NCBI RefSeq assembly: GCF_902506295.1 | Contig: NZ_LR733312.1 | Span: forward strand, 765,403-829,402 | DNA length: 64,000 nt | Reading direction: 5' to 3' | Source: Luteimonas sp. 9C | GTDB lineage: Bacteria > Pseudomonadota > Gammaproteobacteria > Xanthomonadales > Xanthomonadaceae | Part shown: positions 34,972-44,368 of the stretch, in pieces | Layout of the letters: each line of letters opens with the position of its first letter | Position numbering within the stretch: position 1 is the stretch's first letter | Notes under the pieces: generated by a model | Told to the model about the DNA's origin: nothing | The model's input: only the letters and a program-made list of their open reading frames with translations | Databases searched by the model: none | Position numbers and translations under genes: made by a program

Positions 34972-36642
34972 TCAGCGACGCCGCAGATCCTCGTCGCGGA
35001 TGCCCTGGCGGCGCAGTTCCAGCACGGTCGGCGTGATCGACGCGATCCGCGCATCGATACGCGTGCGGGCGTAATAGTCCAGATCCTCGCGCTTCTTCAG
35101 CGTATTGAGCTGGATCAGCGCCTGCTCGGGGCGGCCACCGAGCACGGCCGCCTCGGCCCAGGCTTCGCCGGCGCGTACCGGATCGCCAGCCGTCTCGCTG
35201 GCACGCGCGAAGGCGCGCTGGAAGGCGGGATCGCCGCTGGACCCGTTGAGCAGCGGCCGCAGGATCGCCTGCGCGCGCAGTCCGGCTTCGGGCGTGTTGC
35301 GCTCGGCGAGGGCAGCTGCATAGGTCAGCACCACCGCCGGATTCCGTGGCATCCGCTCGATCAGGCGCTCGAAGCGCTCGTCGGCCTGCGCGATACGGCC
35401 GCTGCGCGCGTCGATCTCGGCCACGCCCAGTGCCAGCCAGACATCGCCCGGATACTCGTCCAGCAGCGCCGCATACGCCTGGCCCGCGGCATCGAGCTCG
35501 TTCAGACGCTGGCGCGCGAACGCGAGGCCGTAGCGCTGCGCATCGGTCAGCGTGCCGTTCCGGCGCATGGCTTCGTACTCGCGCACCGCCTGCGCGGCCG
35601 TGTTGGCACTGAGCACGCGCAGGCGCTCGCGCGCCCAGCCGAACTGGACGCTGTCGATACCGCCTATCGCATTCGCCGGCAGACGCAGGTCCACCGGCAA
35701 CATCGGATTGCCGAATCCACGCGTCGGCGCGTCGGCAGCGGCGTTCACCGGCACGCGCTCGGTACGCGTCCCCTCCGGCGTCGTGGTCGTGACCTGTACG
35801 GTGTCGCGATCCATGCGTTCGGCGCGATCGCGCGCCTCGCTGATACGGGTGGTCGTGACCGGGTGGGTGCGCAGGTAGTCGGGCAGACGCTCGCGGTCGC
35901 CGCCCTGGTTGGTGCGCGACACCGCCTGCATGCGCTCGAACATCGACGCCATGCCCTCGGGGTCGTATCCGGCGCGCGACAGCGTCCGGATGCCGAGCCG
36001 GTCGGCTTCCGATTCGTTGGAGCGCGTGTAGTCGATCTGGCGCTGCAGGGCGAGGCCCTGTGCGCCGGCCACGACCGCCATCGCGGCGTCGTCGGAGGAA
36101 CTGCTGCCACTCTGCGACGCGACCGCGATCGCACCGAGCATCGCCAGCAGCATCGGCACCTGGTCGCGCTGCGCCCGCTCGACGCCGCGCAGCACGTGCG
36201 ACTGGGTGACGTGGGCCACCTCGTGTGCGAGCACCGCTGCCACCTCGTCCTCGCTCTCGGCCGCCAGCACCAGGCCGGCATTCATGCCGACGTAGCCGCC
36301 CAGCGTCGCGAACGCATTGATGCTGCGGTCGCGCATCATGAAGAACGTGAAGGGTTGCTGGGGCTGGTCGCTCGACGAGGCGAGCCGGTTGCCCGTGGTC
36401 CGCAGCCAGCCGTCCACCAGCGGATCTTCGAGCACGTAGTTGTAGTGACGCAGCTGCGCCAGCAGCATCTGGCCGTATTCGGACTGCTTCGCCGGGCTGA
36501 GGACCGCGCCCGCGGACGATCCGATGTCCGGCAGGCGCGTGTCCTGCGCGGGCGCACACACCGCGGCGATCGCCAGCGCGAGGCCCGCCGTGGTCGGCAG
36601 CCAGATGCGTGCGGGGCGGTGCGGCGTCTTGGCTCGGCGCAT
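34972..36642 (-). CDS. Periplasmic M48 metalloprotease with TPR domain (BepA-like)
   Basis: 556-residue exported protease/chaperone. The ATG at 36642 follows GGAAG and starts a signal peptide (TAGLALAIAAVCAPAQ, cleavage near residue 30). The M48 domain has the zinc motif HEVAH near 140 and the third ligand in NESEADRLGIRTL near 200. The second half consists of TPR-like helices (RAEQQ-free, with AAQAVREYEAMR, LNELDAAGQAYAALLDEYP, RIAQADERFERLIERMP). Layout matches E. coli BepA (487 residues), which helps LptD assembly and degrades stalled outer-membrane proteins; the extra length is in the C-terminal repeats. It is divergent from the glutaredoxin gene and lies upstream of phoB on the same strand. 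Confidence 0.9.
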   Translation of the reverse strand: MRRAKTPHRPARIWLPTTAGLALAIAAVCAPAQDTRLPDIGSSAGAVLSPAKQSEYGQMLLAQLRHYNYVLEDPLVDGWLRTTGNRLASSSDQPQQPFTFFMMRDRSINAFATLGGYVGMNAGLVLAAESEDEVAAVLAHEVAHVTQSHVLRGVERAQRDQVPMLLAMLGAIAVASQSGSSSSDDAAMAVVAGAQGLALQRQIDYTRSNESEADRLGIRTLSRAGYDPEGMASMFERMQAVSRTNQGGDRERLPDYLRTHPVTTTRISEARDRAERMDRDTVQVTTTTPEGTRTERVPVNAAADAPTRGFGNPMLPVDLRLPANAIGGIDSVQFGWARERLRVLSANTAAQAVREYEAMRRNGTLTDAQRYGLAFARQRLNELDAAGQAYAALLDEYPGDVWLALGVAEIDARSGRIAQADERFERLIERMPRNPAVVLTYAAALAERNTPEAGLRAQAILRPLLNGSSGDPAFQRAFARASETAGDPVRAGEAWAEAAVLGGRPEQALIQLNTLKKREDLDYYARTRIDARIASITPTVLELRRQGIRDEDLRRR

Positions 36643-36800
36643 GGGGACTTCCGGTAAGGCGGCGAAACTGCAGCATGCCGGTGGTACGCGGCGAGGGCAT
36701 GAATGCCATGTTAAGCGCGCCGGGCGTGGCAGCGGATGGAAAACACGGTGGCGTGCCCCCATTTGACCGACAATCGCCCCACAAGTTTCCGGAGAGTGCC

Positions 36801-37103
36801 GTGACCCCCGAATCCACTATTTCCGCATCGCCGACAGGCGCGCCCGAGATCGTGATGTACACCAGCGCGATCTGCGGGTACTGCATGGCCGCCAAGACCT
36901 TCCTCAAGAGCCAGGGCCTCGCGTGGCGCGAAGTCCGGATCGATCTCGATGCCGGCGAGCGCGAGCGCATGGTGGCGCTGGCGCGCCGGACCAGCGTGCC
37001 GCAGATCTTCGTCGGTGAGACCCACGTGGGCGGCTACGACGACATGATGGCGTTGCATCGCAAGGCCGGCTTCCTGCCGCTGCTGCAGGGGGCGGGCGCA
37101 TGA
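36801..37103 (+). CDS. grxC: Glutaredoxin (GrxC type)
   Basis: 100-residue glutathione-dependent disulfide reductase. A GTG start at 36801 follows GGAGAG at good distance; the longer open frame upstream has no matching sequence. The active site CGYC is at residues 25-28 (YTSAICGYCMAAK), followed by the glutathione-binding TSVPQIFVGETHVGGYDDM. The N terminus has about 15 extra residues rich in Ser, Pro and Thr compared with E. coli Grx3. The stop overlaps the start of the next gene (ATGA), tying it to an AhpD-like protein. Confidence 0.93.
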   Translation: MTPESTISASPTGAPEIVMYTSAICGYCMAAKTFLKSQGLAWREVRIDLDAGERERMVALARRTSVPQIFVGETHVGGYDDMMALHRKAGFLPLLQGAGA

Positions 37104-37492
37104 GCGACGCGCACAAGGCCGATCGCGTCGCCGAATTCGGCGCGTTCCGCAAGCGCATGAACGAGCGCATCCTGGCCGAGCCCAACCAGGTCGTGCGCCG
37201 GTTCTTCGCGCTCGACACGCAGACCTACCAGGCCGGCGCACTCGATCTCAAGACCAAGGAGCTGCTCGGTCTGGTGGCCTCGATGGTGCTGCGCTGCGAC
37301 GACTGCATCAGCTACCACGTGGCGCAGTGCAAGTCGGCCGGCGCCACCCGCGAGGAGCTGTTCGAGACGTTCTCCGTCGGGTTGGTCGTCGGCGGCAGCA
37401 TCGTGATCCCGCACCTGCGACGCGCCGTCGATTTCCTCGACCGTCTGGAGCAGGGCGACGCCGGCGCGCCGGACGCGCACGCACACGACTGA
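37100..37492 (+). CDS. Carboxymuconolactone decarboxylase/AhpD-like protein
   Basis: 130-residue helical protein of the CMD/AhpD fold. The redox motif is complete: Glu54, then Cys66-x-x-Cys69 and His73 in RCDDCISYH, the arrangement of AhpD-type peroxidase/disulfide reductases rather than of the true decarboxylase. It is translationally coupled to the upstream glutaredoxin, which suggests that Grx or glutathione recycles this CxxC. The ring-cleavage pathway role implied by the family name is not supported by any neighbour. Confidence 0.9.
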   Translation: MSDAHKADRVAEFGAFRKRMNERILAEPNQVVRRFFALDTQTYQAGALDLKTKELLGLVASMVLRCDDCISYHVAQCKSAGATREELFETFSVGLVVGGSIVIPHLRRAVDFLDRLEQGDAGAPDAHAHD

Positions 37493-37656
37493 AGCCCCTT
37501 CGGACGCCGCCGGATGCGTCGTTCGCACCGGCGGTGTTGCGCGTTGCAAAGGCTGCGTTTGGGTCGGGCAGGGCGCCTCGGGCATAATGGGCGGGTTTTC
37601 CCCTCACCCGACGCCGCGCATCGCGCGTCGTCCCTGCGCACGGAATCCCACCCCAC

Positions 37657-38664
37657 ATGACGCACACGATTACGGTCATCCGCGGCGACGGTATCGGCCC
37701 GGAGATCATGGACGCGACGCTGCACGTGCTCGATGCGATGCAGCTCGGCCTCCGCTACGAAGACGCGGACGCCGGCCTGATGGCGCTCGAGAAGCACGGC
37801 GAACTGTTGCCGGCCGCGACGCTCGAATCGATCCGCCGCAACGCGGTCGCACTCAAGAGCCCGCTGACCACGCCCGTCGGCGGTGGCTTCAGTTCGATCA
37901 ACGTGGAACTGCGTCGCCAGTTCGACCTCTACGCCAACGTGCGCCCGGCGACGTCGTTCCCGAACACGCGTTCGCGCTTCGACAGCGGCGTCAACCTGAT
38001 CACGATCCGCGAGAACACCGAAGGCTCGTACATCAGCGAAGGTCAGGAAACCTCGGCCGATGGCGAGACCGCGGTGTCGATCACGCGCATCACGCGCAAG
38101 GGCTCCGACCGCATCGTGCGCTACGCGTTCGAGCTGGCGCGCAAGACCGGTCGCAAGAAGGTCACGATCGTCCACAAGGCCAACATCCTCAAGAGCACCT
38201 CGGGCCTGTTCCTGAAGGTCGCGCGTGAAGTGGCGGCCGAGTATCCGGACATCGAAGCCAACGAGATGATCGTCGACAACACCTGCATGCAGCTGGTGAT
38301 GCGTCCCGAGCAATTCGACATCATCGTGACGACGAACCTGTTCGGCGACATCATCTCCGACCTGTGCGCCGGTCTCGTCGGTGGCCTGGGTCTGGCGCCG
38401 GGCGCGAACATCGGCACCGATGCGGCGATCTTCGAGGCCGTGCACGGTTCGGCGCCGGACATCGCCGGCAAGGGCGTGGCCAATCCCTGCGCGCTGCTGC
38501 TCGCCGCCGCGCAGATGCTCGATCACCTGGCGATGCCCGAGCAGGCCGAACGCCTGCGCAAGGCGATCGTCGCCACGCTCGATGCCAAGGACGGCGTGAC
38601 GCCGGACCTGGGTGGCACCGGCAACACGATGGCGTTCGCCAAGGCGATCGCGGCGCGCCTGTAA
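37657..38664 (+). CDS. icd: Isocitrate dehydrogenase, NAD+-type
   Basis: 335-residue beta-decarboxylating dehydrogenase of the TCA cycle. Substrate-binding residues are in NVELRRQFDLYANVRP and ITIRENTEGSYI, and the metal-binding aspartates in TTNLFGDIISDLCAGLVGG. The cofactor loop reads HGSAPDIAGKGVANP: Asp-Ile stands where NADP-dependent enzymes such as E. coli Icd have Lys-Tyr, so NAD+ is the expected cofactor. The enzyme is much shorter than E. coli Icd (416) and resembles the IDH3/isopropylmalate dehydrogenase branch. The gene is single, with a CATAAT -10-like site at 37583 and its own strong terminator. Confidence 0.92.
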   Translation: MTHTITVIRGDGIGPEIMDATLHVLDAMQLGLRYEDADAGLMALEKHGELLPAATLESIRRNAVALKSPLTTPVGGGFSSINVELRRQFDLYANVRPATSFPNTRSRFDSGVNLITIRENTEGSYISEGQETSADGETAVSITRITRKGSDRIVRYAFELARKTGRKKVTIVHKANILKSTSGLFLKVAREVAAEYPDIEANEMIVDNTCMQLVMRPEQFDIIVTTNLFGDIISDLCAGLVGGLGLAPGANIGTDAAIFEAVHGSAPDIAGKGVANPCALLLAAAQMLDHLAMPEQAERLRKAIVATLDAKDGVTPDLGGTGNTMAFAKAIAARL

Positions 38665-38714
38665 CGCGGGCGCTCATTGCACGCGTGCCGCCCGGCGGCG
38701 ACGTGTGGATGCGG

Positions 38715-38741
38715 AACGGGACGCTTCGGCGTCCCGTTTTT
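38715..38741 (+). terminator. Rho-independent terminator of icd
   Basis: Ten-base perfect stem AACGGGACGC/GCGTCCCGTT with a TTCG tetraloop (38715-38738), running into five T residues. It lies 50 bases after the icd stop. Confidence 0.92.
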
Positions 38742-38831
38742 CGTTGCAGGGCGTCCCGCCGGTCGTCATGACGGGCCGACGCGTCCTGCGCACAATGCAC
38801 GGGTGCCTCGCCGCCTCCGGAACCGACCCGC

Positions 38832-40163
38832 ATGACCGTCCGCCCCAGTGCGCTCGCGCTGACGCCGCTGTTGCTGTTTCTGGCCTTGTTCTTCGGCGCC
38901 GGCCTGTATTTCACCGCCCAGGGCGAAGCGATGGGGTTCTACCAGCTGCGTGCGCCGGTCGCGATCCTACCCGCGCTCGCGCTCGCAGCCTGGATCGCCC
39001 ATCGCCGCGGCCTGCAGGCCGGGGAGATCCTGCTGCGCGGCATGGGCGATCCCAACATCGTGCTGATGTGCCTGATCTTCCTGCTCGCCGGTGCGTTCGC
39101 CTACGTGTCGAGCGCGATCGGCGCGGTCGACGCCGTGGTGTCGATCGGCCTGTCGGCGATTCCCGCGCCGCTGATCCTGCCGGGTTTGTTCCTGCTGTCG
39201 GGCCTGATCTCGCTGGCGATCGGGTCTTCGATGGGGACCATTGCCGCGGTCGTGCCCATCGCCCTCGGTGTCGCCGACGCCTCGGGCCTCGAGCATGCCT
39301 TGGTGGTCGGCGCGGTCATCGGCGGCGCGATGTTCGGCGACAACCTCTCGGTGATCTCCGACACCACGATCGCGGCGACCCGCACCCAGGGCGCGCAGAT
39401 GCGCGACAAGTTCCGCGAGAATTTCAGCATCGCGGTACCGGCGGCGCTGGCGACGATGCTCCTGCTCGGTGTCCTGGGCGGGGCATCGCCGATCGAAACA
39501 CAGCCCGTCGGCTCCGCATGGCTGATCCTGCCCTACGGCGTCGTGCTGGCACTGGCGCTGGCCGGCGTCGACGTGCTGATCGTGCTGGGCCTGGGCATCG
39601 TGCTGGCCGGCGGATTCGGTATGGGGTTCGCCGACGATTACGGCGTGGTGCCGTTCGTCGGCGACATCTGGACGGGTTTCGAGGGCATGGTCGAAATCCT
39701 GCTGCTGTCGCTGCTGATCGGCGGCCTGGGCGCGTTGACCAAGGCCAGCGGCGGCCTCGTCTGGCTGGCCGGCGGGATCGCCCGGCTGGTGCGCGGGCGT
39801 CGCGGACGACGCGCCGGCGAGTTCAGCATCGCCGCATTGTCCGGCGCCGCCGACGTGTTCACCGCCAACAACACGGTCGCGATCCTCGTCAGCGGCAGCG
39901 TTGCACGCGACATCGCCGGACAGCACGGCATCAGTCCGCGGCGCGCGGCCAGCCTGCTGGACATCTTCGCCTGCGTTGCGCAGGGCGTGCTGCCGTATGG
40001 CGCGCAGATCCTGCTTGCCGCATCGCTGGCCTCGGTGTCGCCGCTCGCGCTCGCCGGACGCGTCCACTACTGCTGGCTGCTGGCGATCGTAGCGATCGGG
40101 TTCATCGCATGGCCGGGACGACGGGACGTTCCGCTGCCGGACGCTCCGCGCGCGGAGGGCTGA
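38832..40163 (+). CDS. NhaC-family Na+/H+ antiporter
   Basis: 443-residue inner-membrane antiporter with about 11-12 hydrophobic segments. Family blocks are GSSMGTIAAVVPIALGVAD, the signature GAVIGGAMFGDNLSVISDTT near residues 160-180, and the second half motif FTANNTVAILVSGSVARDI. The NhaC superfamily includes Na+/H+ and malate-2H+/Na+-lactate antiporters, so sodium export is likely but the organic-acid alternative cannot be excluded. It is a single gene between two terminators and converges on the YccA-like gene. Confidence 0.88.
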   Translation: MTVRPSALALTPLLLFLALFFGAGLYFTAQGEAMGFYQLRAPVAILPALALAAWIAHRRGLQAGEILLRGMGDPNIVLMCLIFLLAGAFAYVSSAIGAVDAVVSIGLSAIPAPLILPGLFLLSGLISLAIGSSMGTIAAVVPIALGVADASGLEHALVVGAVIGGAMFGDNLSVISDTTIAATRTQGAQMRDKFRENFSIAVPAALATMLLLGVLGGASPIETQPVGSAWLILPYGVVLALALAGVDVLIVLGLGIVLAGGFGMGFADDYGVVPFVGDIWTGFEGMVEILLLSLLIGGLGALTKASGGLVWLAGGIARLVRGRRGRRAGEFSIAALSGAADVFTANNTVAILVSGSVARDIAGQHGISPRRAASLLDIFACVAQGVLPYGAQILLAASLASVSPLALAGRVHYCWLLAIVAIGFIAWPGRRDVPLPDAPRAEG

Positions 40164-40167
40164 TCGC

Positions 40168-40196
40168 GCAAAAAAAAGGCGCCCGCAGCGGGCGCC
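40168..40196 (-). terminator. Rho-independent terminator of the YccA-like gene
   Basis: On the minus strand, stem AAGGCGCCCG/CGGGCGCCTT with a three-base loop runs into eight T residues (the A-run at 40168-40175). It lies between convergent genes; on the plus strand the T-run is short, so it works mainly for the leftward gene. Confidence 0.92.
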
Positions 40197-40220
40197 TTCT
40201 GCATTACGGGGCATGGAGCC

Positions 40221-40982
40221 TCAGCGCTGCTGCAACTTCGACAGCAACCGCAGGAACTCGATGTACAGCCAAACCAGCGTGACCATCAGGCCGAACGCGC
40301 CGTACCACTCCATGTACTTCGGCGCGCCCTGTTCGACGCCGGTCTCGATGAAATCGAAGTCCAGCACCAGGTTCAGCGCGGCGATCACGATGACGAACAG
40401 GCTGAAGCCGATACCGACCAGGCCGGATTCGTGGATCAGCGGAATCGAGACCCCGAAGAAGCCGAGCACGATTGTTGCGAGGTACACCAGCGCAATGCCG
40501 CCGGTGGCGGCCACGACGCCGAGCTTGAAGTTCTCGGTGGCCTTGATCAGGCCCGTGCGATAGGCGAACAGCAACGCGAACAGCGTGCCGAAGGTCAGCA
40601 TCACCGCCTGCAGCACGATGCCTTCGTACATGAAGTTGTACATCGCCGAGATCGCGCCGAGGAAGAAGCCCTCGACCAGTGCATAGGCAGGCGCGGTGAC
40701 CGGGGCCCATTCCTTCTTGAACACGGTGATCATGGCGAGCACGAAGCCACCGATCGCGCCGCCCCACATGTAGATGCCGAAACCTGGCTGCGGCCGGCCG
40801 TCTGTGCCGAATTCGACCTGCGACCAGGCGAACGCGGCGGTGAGGATCGTCAGCAGCAGCAGAAAGCCGGTCTTGTTGACGGTGCCGTTGAGGGTCATCG
40901 TCTCGCCGTCGCGTGACACCACGCTGCCGCTGGCGAGATCGAGGAACGTGGATTCCTTCAGTGCGGGATTGCCGCTGCGCAT
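40221..40982 (-). CDS. Bax inhibitor-1/YccA-family membrane protein
   Basis: 253-residue membrane protein with seven hydrophobic segments after a soluble N terminus (MRSGNPALKESTFLDLASGS). TAPAYALVEGFFLGAISAMY and the C-terminal IHESGLVGIGFSLFVIVIAA followed by the acidic FDFIETG are BI-1 family features; the acidic pair is thought to form the pH-sensitive gate in BsYetJ-like members. In E. coli the relative YccA is an inhibitor and substrate of FtsH, which is encoded elsewhere in this window. The start at 40982 is preferred to the upstream ATG at 41051. It is divergent from the tRNA cluster. Confidence 0.88.
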   Translation of the reverse strand: MRSGNPALKESTFLDLASGSVVSRDGETMTLNGTVNKTGFLLLLTILTAAFAWSQVEFGTDGRPQPGFGIYMWGGAIGGFVLAMITVFKKEWAPVTAPAYALVEGFFLGAISAMYNFMYEGIVLQAVMLTFGTLFALLFAYRTGLIKATENFKLGVVAATGGIALVYLATIVLGFFGVSIPLIHESGLVGIGFSLFVIVIAALNLVLDFDFIETGVEQGAPKYMEWYGAFGLMVTLVWLYIEFLRLLSKLQQR

Positions 40983-41055
40983 GGGTTTCGCCCCTGTCTG
41001 TCCATGGATTCGGATCGGGAAGGAGGATACCAGCGGATCCGTATGCTGCACTGCA

Positions 41056-41083
41056 TTGACAGCACGCGCGGCGGTCGTACAAT
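41056..41083 (+). promoter_or_regulatory. Sigma-70 promoter of the tRNA cluster
   Basis: TTGACA (41056-41061) and TACAAT (41078-41083) with a 16-base spacer, followed by a GC-rich discriminator, 57 bases before tRNA-Pro. This is close to consensus, as expected for a stable-RNA promoter. Confidence 0.8.
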
Positions 41084-41139
41084 TGCGCCCTTCGTACGGT
41101 CCTGACCGTGTCGGGGTCAGGTTCGACCGCTTGTTCCGG

Positions 41140-41216
41140 CGGGGTATAGCGCAGTCTGGTAGCGCGCCTGCTTTGGGAGCAGGATGTCGGGGGTTCGAAT
41201 CCCTCTACCCCGACCA
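41140..41216 (+). tRNA. tRNA-Pro (anticodon UGG)
   Basis: 77 bases with a full seven-pair acceptor stem CGGGGTA/TACCCCG, anticodon loop TTTGGGA, GGTTCGAAT T-loop and encoded CCA. First of five clustered tRNA genes. Confidence 0.97.
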
Positions 41217-41251
41217 TCGGGTACCAGTCGCGTTTATCATTCGACGCACTG

Positions 41252-41328
41252 GCGCCCGTAGCTCAACCGGATAGAGCACCGACCTTCTAAGTCGGGGGTT
41301 ACAGGTTCGATTCCTGTCGGGCGCGCCA
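41252..41328 (+). tRNA. tRNA-Arg (anticodon UCU)
   Basis: 77 bases with acceptor stem GCGCCCG/CGGGCGC, anticodon loop CTTCTAA, GGTTCGATT T-loop and encoded CCA. It reads AGA/AGG codons, which are rare in this GC-rich genome. Confidence 0.97.
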
Positions 41329-41358
41329 GTGCCGGCGGTACGAGACAAGGTTTCTGTG

Positions 41359-41435
<77 letters not shown>

Positions 41436-41464
41436 TTGCTTCACCGGGCGACACTCGAAAGGTG

Positions 41465-41494
41465 TTGCCCAAGCGCGCAAAGTTTTATTACAAT
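41465..41494 (+). promoter_or_regulatory. Possible internal promoter before tRNA-Lys
   Basis: TTGCCC and TACAAT with an 18-base spacer, 16 bases before tRNA-Lys. The -10 is good and the -35 moderate, so tRNA-Lys may have its own transcript. Confidence 0.5.
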
Positions 41495-41510
41495 GCGCGC
41501 CCGCTTCATC

Positions 41511-41586
41511 GGGCCGTTAGCTCAGTTGGTAGAGCAGTTGACTCTTAATCAATAGGTCCAAGGTTCGAATCCTTGACGGCCCACCA
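41511..41586 (+). tRNA. tRNA-Lys (anticodon CUU)
   Basis: 76 bases with acceptor stem GGGCCGT/ACGGCCC, anticodon loop CTCTTAA, GGTTCGAAT T-loop and encoded CCA. Confidence 0.97.
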
Positions 41587-41595
41587 GTTCCACGA

Positions 41596-41625
41596 AACGC
41601 CTGGCTCACGCCGGGCGTTTTCGTT
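41596..41625 (+). terminator. Terminator after tRNA-Lys
   Basis: Ten-base stem AACGCCTGGC/GCCGGGCGTT with one G-T pair and a TCAC loop, followed by TTTCGTTT. It lies ten bases after the tRNA and ends the Pro-Arg-His-Lys transcript, so tRNA-Leu is probably separate. Confidence 0.8.
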
Positions 41626-41889
41626 TCCGGCGACCGGTTACGGAACGTGCGCGGGTATTGCGTCTGCCGACCCGTGTTGCACGCGGGCAGCGACCGTGCG
41701 GGACCAGGCGACGCGCGAGCGTGCAGGTCGACCTCGACGCAATGATGGTCCGTCGGCGCGTGCGTGGAGTCGGTGCGTGCGTGGAATGGACGGTCATGTC
41801 GGCGGAGGACGCTGAGGGGGCGGGCGGCGGATGCGGGCGCGCCGGTGGATCGTCTAAGATGCGGCGGCCCGCGCCAGCAGGCAGGCAGC

Positions 41890-41974
<85 letters not shown>

Positions 41975-42262
41975 TCCCGGCCGGCACCGGCTGCAGCGCT
42001 GTCGCCTGCGCGGCCTCTCCCGTAGACCCCGAACGGAGCCAGCGGCAAGCCTGGCGGGCGAGCGCCCTGCGCGAGGTGCGTGCCGTCGCCTGCGACAGGG
42101 TGTTCAGCCGGGTGTGCCCGCGGCGGTGGCGGCCACGCGCTGAATCCGCCAAACTAGTCCGTTCCGTCGCCCGTCTCTCCGGAGTGGGCGGCCGGCAGAG
42201 TTCAGAACCAATTCCCAACAGTCAGATGTCATGCGGCACCGTCCGCAAGCGCAGGAGTGGAT

Positions 42263-43570
42263 ATGCAAGTTTCGGTCGAATCGCTGGGTAGCCTGGAACG
42301 CAAGATGACGTTCCGCGTGCCGTCCGAACGCCTGGACACCCAAGTCGGTGGCCGTCTGCGCGAAATCGCGCGGACCACCCGACTCAAGGGCTTCCGTCCG
42401 GGCAAGGTGCCCGCCAAGGTCGTCGAGCAGCGCTTCGGCGAGCAGGTCCGTGCCGAGGAGCTGGACCGTCTGCTGCGCGAAGGCTTCGACCAGGCCGTCC
42501 GTGAGAACGAGCTGCAGATTGCCGGCCAGCCGCGCATCGCGCCGGAAGGCGAGGCAGGCGAGGGCGAGCTGGCCTTCACCGCGACCTTCGAGATCGTGCC
42601 GGACTTCGGCACCATCGAACTCGAGAAGCTCGAAGTCGTGCGTCACACCGCGGAAGTGGCCGAGGACGACATCGATCGCATGATCGAAAACCTGCGTCTG
42701 CAGCGTCGCAGCTGGAGCGCGGTCACGCGCGGCGCGGCCAAGGGCGACGCCGTCGACGTGGAAACCTGGTCGCAGATCGGCGATGACCGCCTGCCGGCCG
42801 AAGGCGCCGAGCGTGGCGTCACCGTGCTTGGTTCGGGTGCGATGTACCCGGAGATCGAGGACGCACTGGTCGGCCTGGCCAAGGGCGAGGAAAAGGCGAT
42901 CGAGGTCAGCTTCCCGGCCGACTGGCGCGTGCCGCAGCTGGCCGGCAAGCAGGCCACCGTGCACGTCAAGGTCGAGCAGGTCTCCGAACAGCAGCTGCCG
43001 GAGGTCGACCAGGCCTTCATCCGCAGCTTCGGCGTCAAGAGCGGCGAGATGGCGCAGTTCCGCACGGAGATCCGCAACAACCTCGAGCGCGAGCTCAAGG
43101 GCGCGCTGATGAACCGCCTGCGTCGTGAGGTGGGTGAGCAGCTGGTCGCGGCGTTCGCCAGTGTCGAACTGCCGCCCAAGCTGGTCGAGTCGGAGGCGAA
43201 GTCGCTGCTGCGCCAGACCGTCGAGCAGGCCCGTCGCAACGGCCAGAACCCGACCGTCGCCGACGATGCGCACAACGACTTCATGGAACCCGCGCGCAAG
43301 CGCGTGCTCGTCGGCCTGCTGGTGGGCGAAGTGGCCCGTCGCAACCAGCTCAAGCTCGATCCCAAGCGTGTGAACGAGACGATGCGCCTGATCGCCTCGA
43401 CCTACGAAGAGCCGCAGCAGGTCATTGAGATGTACCGCAACGACCCCCAGCTGATGTCGGGTCTGCAGAACCGTGTGATGGAAGAGCAGGTGATCGACTG
43501 GATCGCCGAGCGCGCCAAGCACACCGAGCAGTCGTTGAGCTTCCAGGACGCGATCGGCCCGCAGGGCTGA
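42263..43570 (+). CDS. tig: Trigger factor
   Basis: 435-residue ribosome-bound chaperone and prolyl isomerase (432 in E. coli). The ATG at 42263 has AGGAG five bases upstream and begins [15 protein letters not shown]. The ribosome-docking loop [17 protein letters not shown] is near residues 44-60, the FKBP-type isomerase domain lies at about 150-240 ([25 protein letters not shown]), and the C-terminal chaperone arms follow. It heads the conserved block tig-clpP-clpX-lon. No obvious promoter was assigned in the 288 bases after tRNA-Leu. Confidence 0.97.
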   Translation: MQVSVESLGSLERKMTFRVPSERLDTQVGGRLREIARTTRLKGFRPGKVPAKVVEQRFGEQVRAEELDRLLREGFDQAVRENELQIAGQPRIAPEGEAGEGELAFTATFEIVPDFGTIELEKLEVVRHTAEVAEDDIDRMIENLRLQRRSWSAVTRGAAKGDAVDVETWSQIGDDRLPAEGAERGVTVLGSGAMYPEIEDALVGLAKGEEKAIEVSFPADWRVPQLAGKQATVHVKVEQVSEQQLPEVDQAFIRSFGVKSGEMAQFRTEIRNNLERELKGALMNRLRREVGEQLVAAFASVELPPKLVESEAKSLLRQTVEQARRNGQNPTVADDAHNDFMEPARKRVLVGLLVGEVARRNQLKLDPKRVNETMRLIASTYEEPQQVIEMYRNDPQLMSGLQNRVMEEQVIDWIAERAKHTEQSLSFQDAIGPQG

Positions 43571-43629
43571 ACCACGCGCACCCCGTCCGGTCCATGTGGG
43601 CCGGACGCTCCACCGACGGGAAATGATTG

Positions 43630-44256
43630 ATGAGCATCGAGACGAAAGCCCTCAACCTGGTGCCGATGGTGGTCGAGCAGACCAGCCGCGGCGAGCGCGC
43701 GTACGACATCTATTCGCGCCTGTTGAAGGAGCGCGTGATCTTCCTCGTGGGCGGCATCGACGACCACATGGCGAACGTGATCGTCGCCCAGTTGCTGTTC
43801 CTCGAGGCGGAGAATCCCGAGAAGGACATCAACCTGTACATCAACTCGCCGGGCGGCATCGTCACGGCGGGCATGGCGATCTACGACACCATGCAGTTCA
43901 TCAAGCCGGACGTCAGCACGATCTGCATCGGCCAGGCCGCCAGCATGGGCGCGCTGCTGCTCTCGGCGGGCGCGGCCGGCAAGCGTTACGCGCTGCCGAA
44001 CTCGCGCGTGATGATCCACCAGCCGTTGGGCGGCTTCCAGGGCCAGGCGACGGACATCGACATCCACGCCAAGGAAATCCTGTCGATGAAGCAGCGTCTG
44101 AACGAGATCATGGCCCACCACACCGGCCAGCCGCTCGAGACGATTGCCCGCGACACCGAGCGCGACAACTTCAAGAGCGCGCAGGCCGCACGCGAGTACG
44201 GCCTGGTGGACCAGGTGCTCGAGCGTCGTCCGGACGACTCCATCACCGCCGCCTGA
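43630..44256 (+). CDS. clpP: ATP-dependent Clp protease proteolytic subunit
   Basis: 208-residue serine protease that assembles into a 14-mer and is fed by ClpX. The catalytic triad is Ser105 in [11 protein letters not shown], His130 in [11 protein letters not shown] and Asp near 179 in YGLVDQVL. The IYINSPGG-type loop is [13 protein letters not shown]. The ATG at 43630 has GGGAA upstream; a TTG directly before it is not needed. Spacing to tig is 59 bases and to clpX 112. Confidence 0.98.
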   Translation: MSIETKALNLVPMVVEQTSRGERAYDIYSRLLKERVIFLVGGIDDHMANVIVAQLLFLEAENPEKDINLYINSPGGIVTAGMAIYDTMQFIKPDVSTICIGQAASMGALLLSAGAAGKRYALPNSRVMIHQPLGGFQGQATDIDIHAKEILSMKQRLNEIMAHHTGQPLETIARDTERDNFKSAQAAREYGLVDQVLERRPDDSITAA

Positions 44257-44306
44257 CGCTGCTAAACGCTTGATTCATCATGCATCTGCGTGACGGCGCC
44301 CTCCCG

Positions 44307-44334
44307 TTGGAGGCGCCGGACGCTGTGCTATTCT
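44307..44334 (+). promoter_or_regulatory. Possible clpX promoter
   Basis: TTGGAG and TATTCT spaced by 16 bases, 34 bases upstream of the clpX start. It overlaps an imperfect hairpin (GGCGCCCTCC...GGAGGCGCC, 44295-44317) in the clpP-clpX gap. Confidence 0.45.
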
Positions 44335-44368
44335 CGAAACGAAACCGCAATACAGATTTGGCCAAGGC

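Noticed and set aside
40168..40196. Bidirectional terminator also serving the NhaC gene
   Set aside because: On the plus strand only CTTCTG follows the stem, so efficient termination is expected only for the leftward gene.
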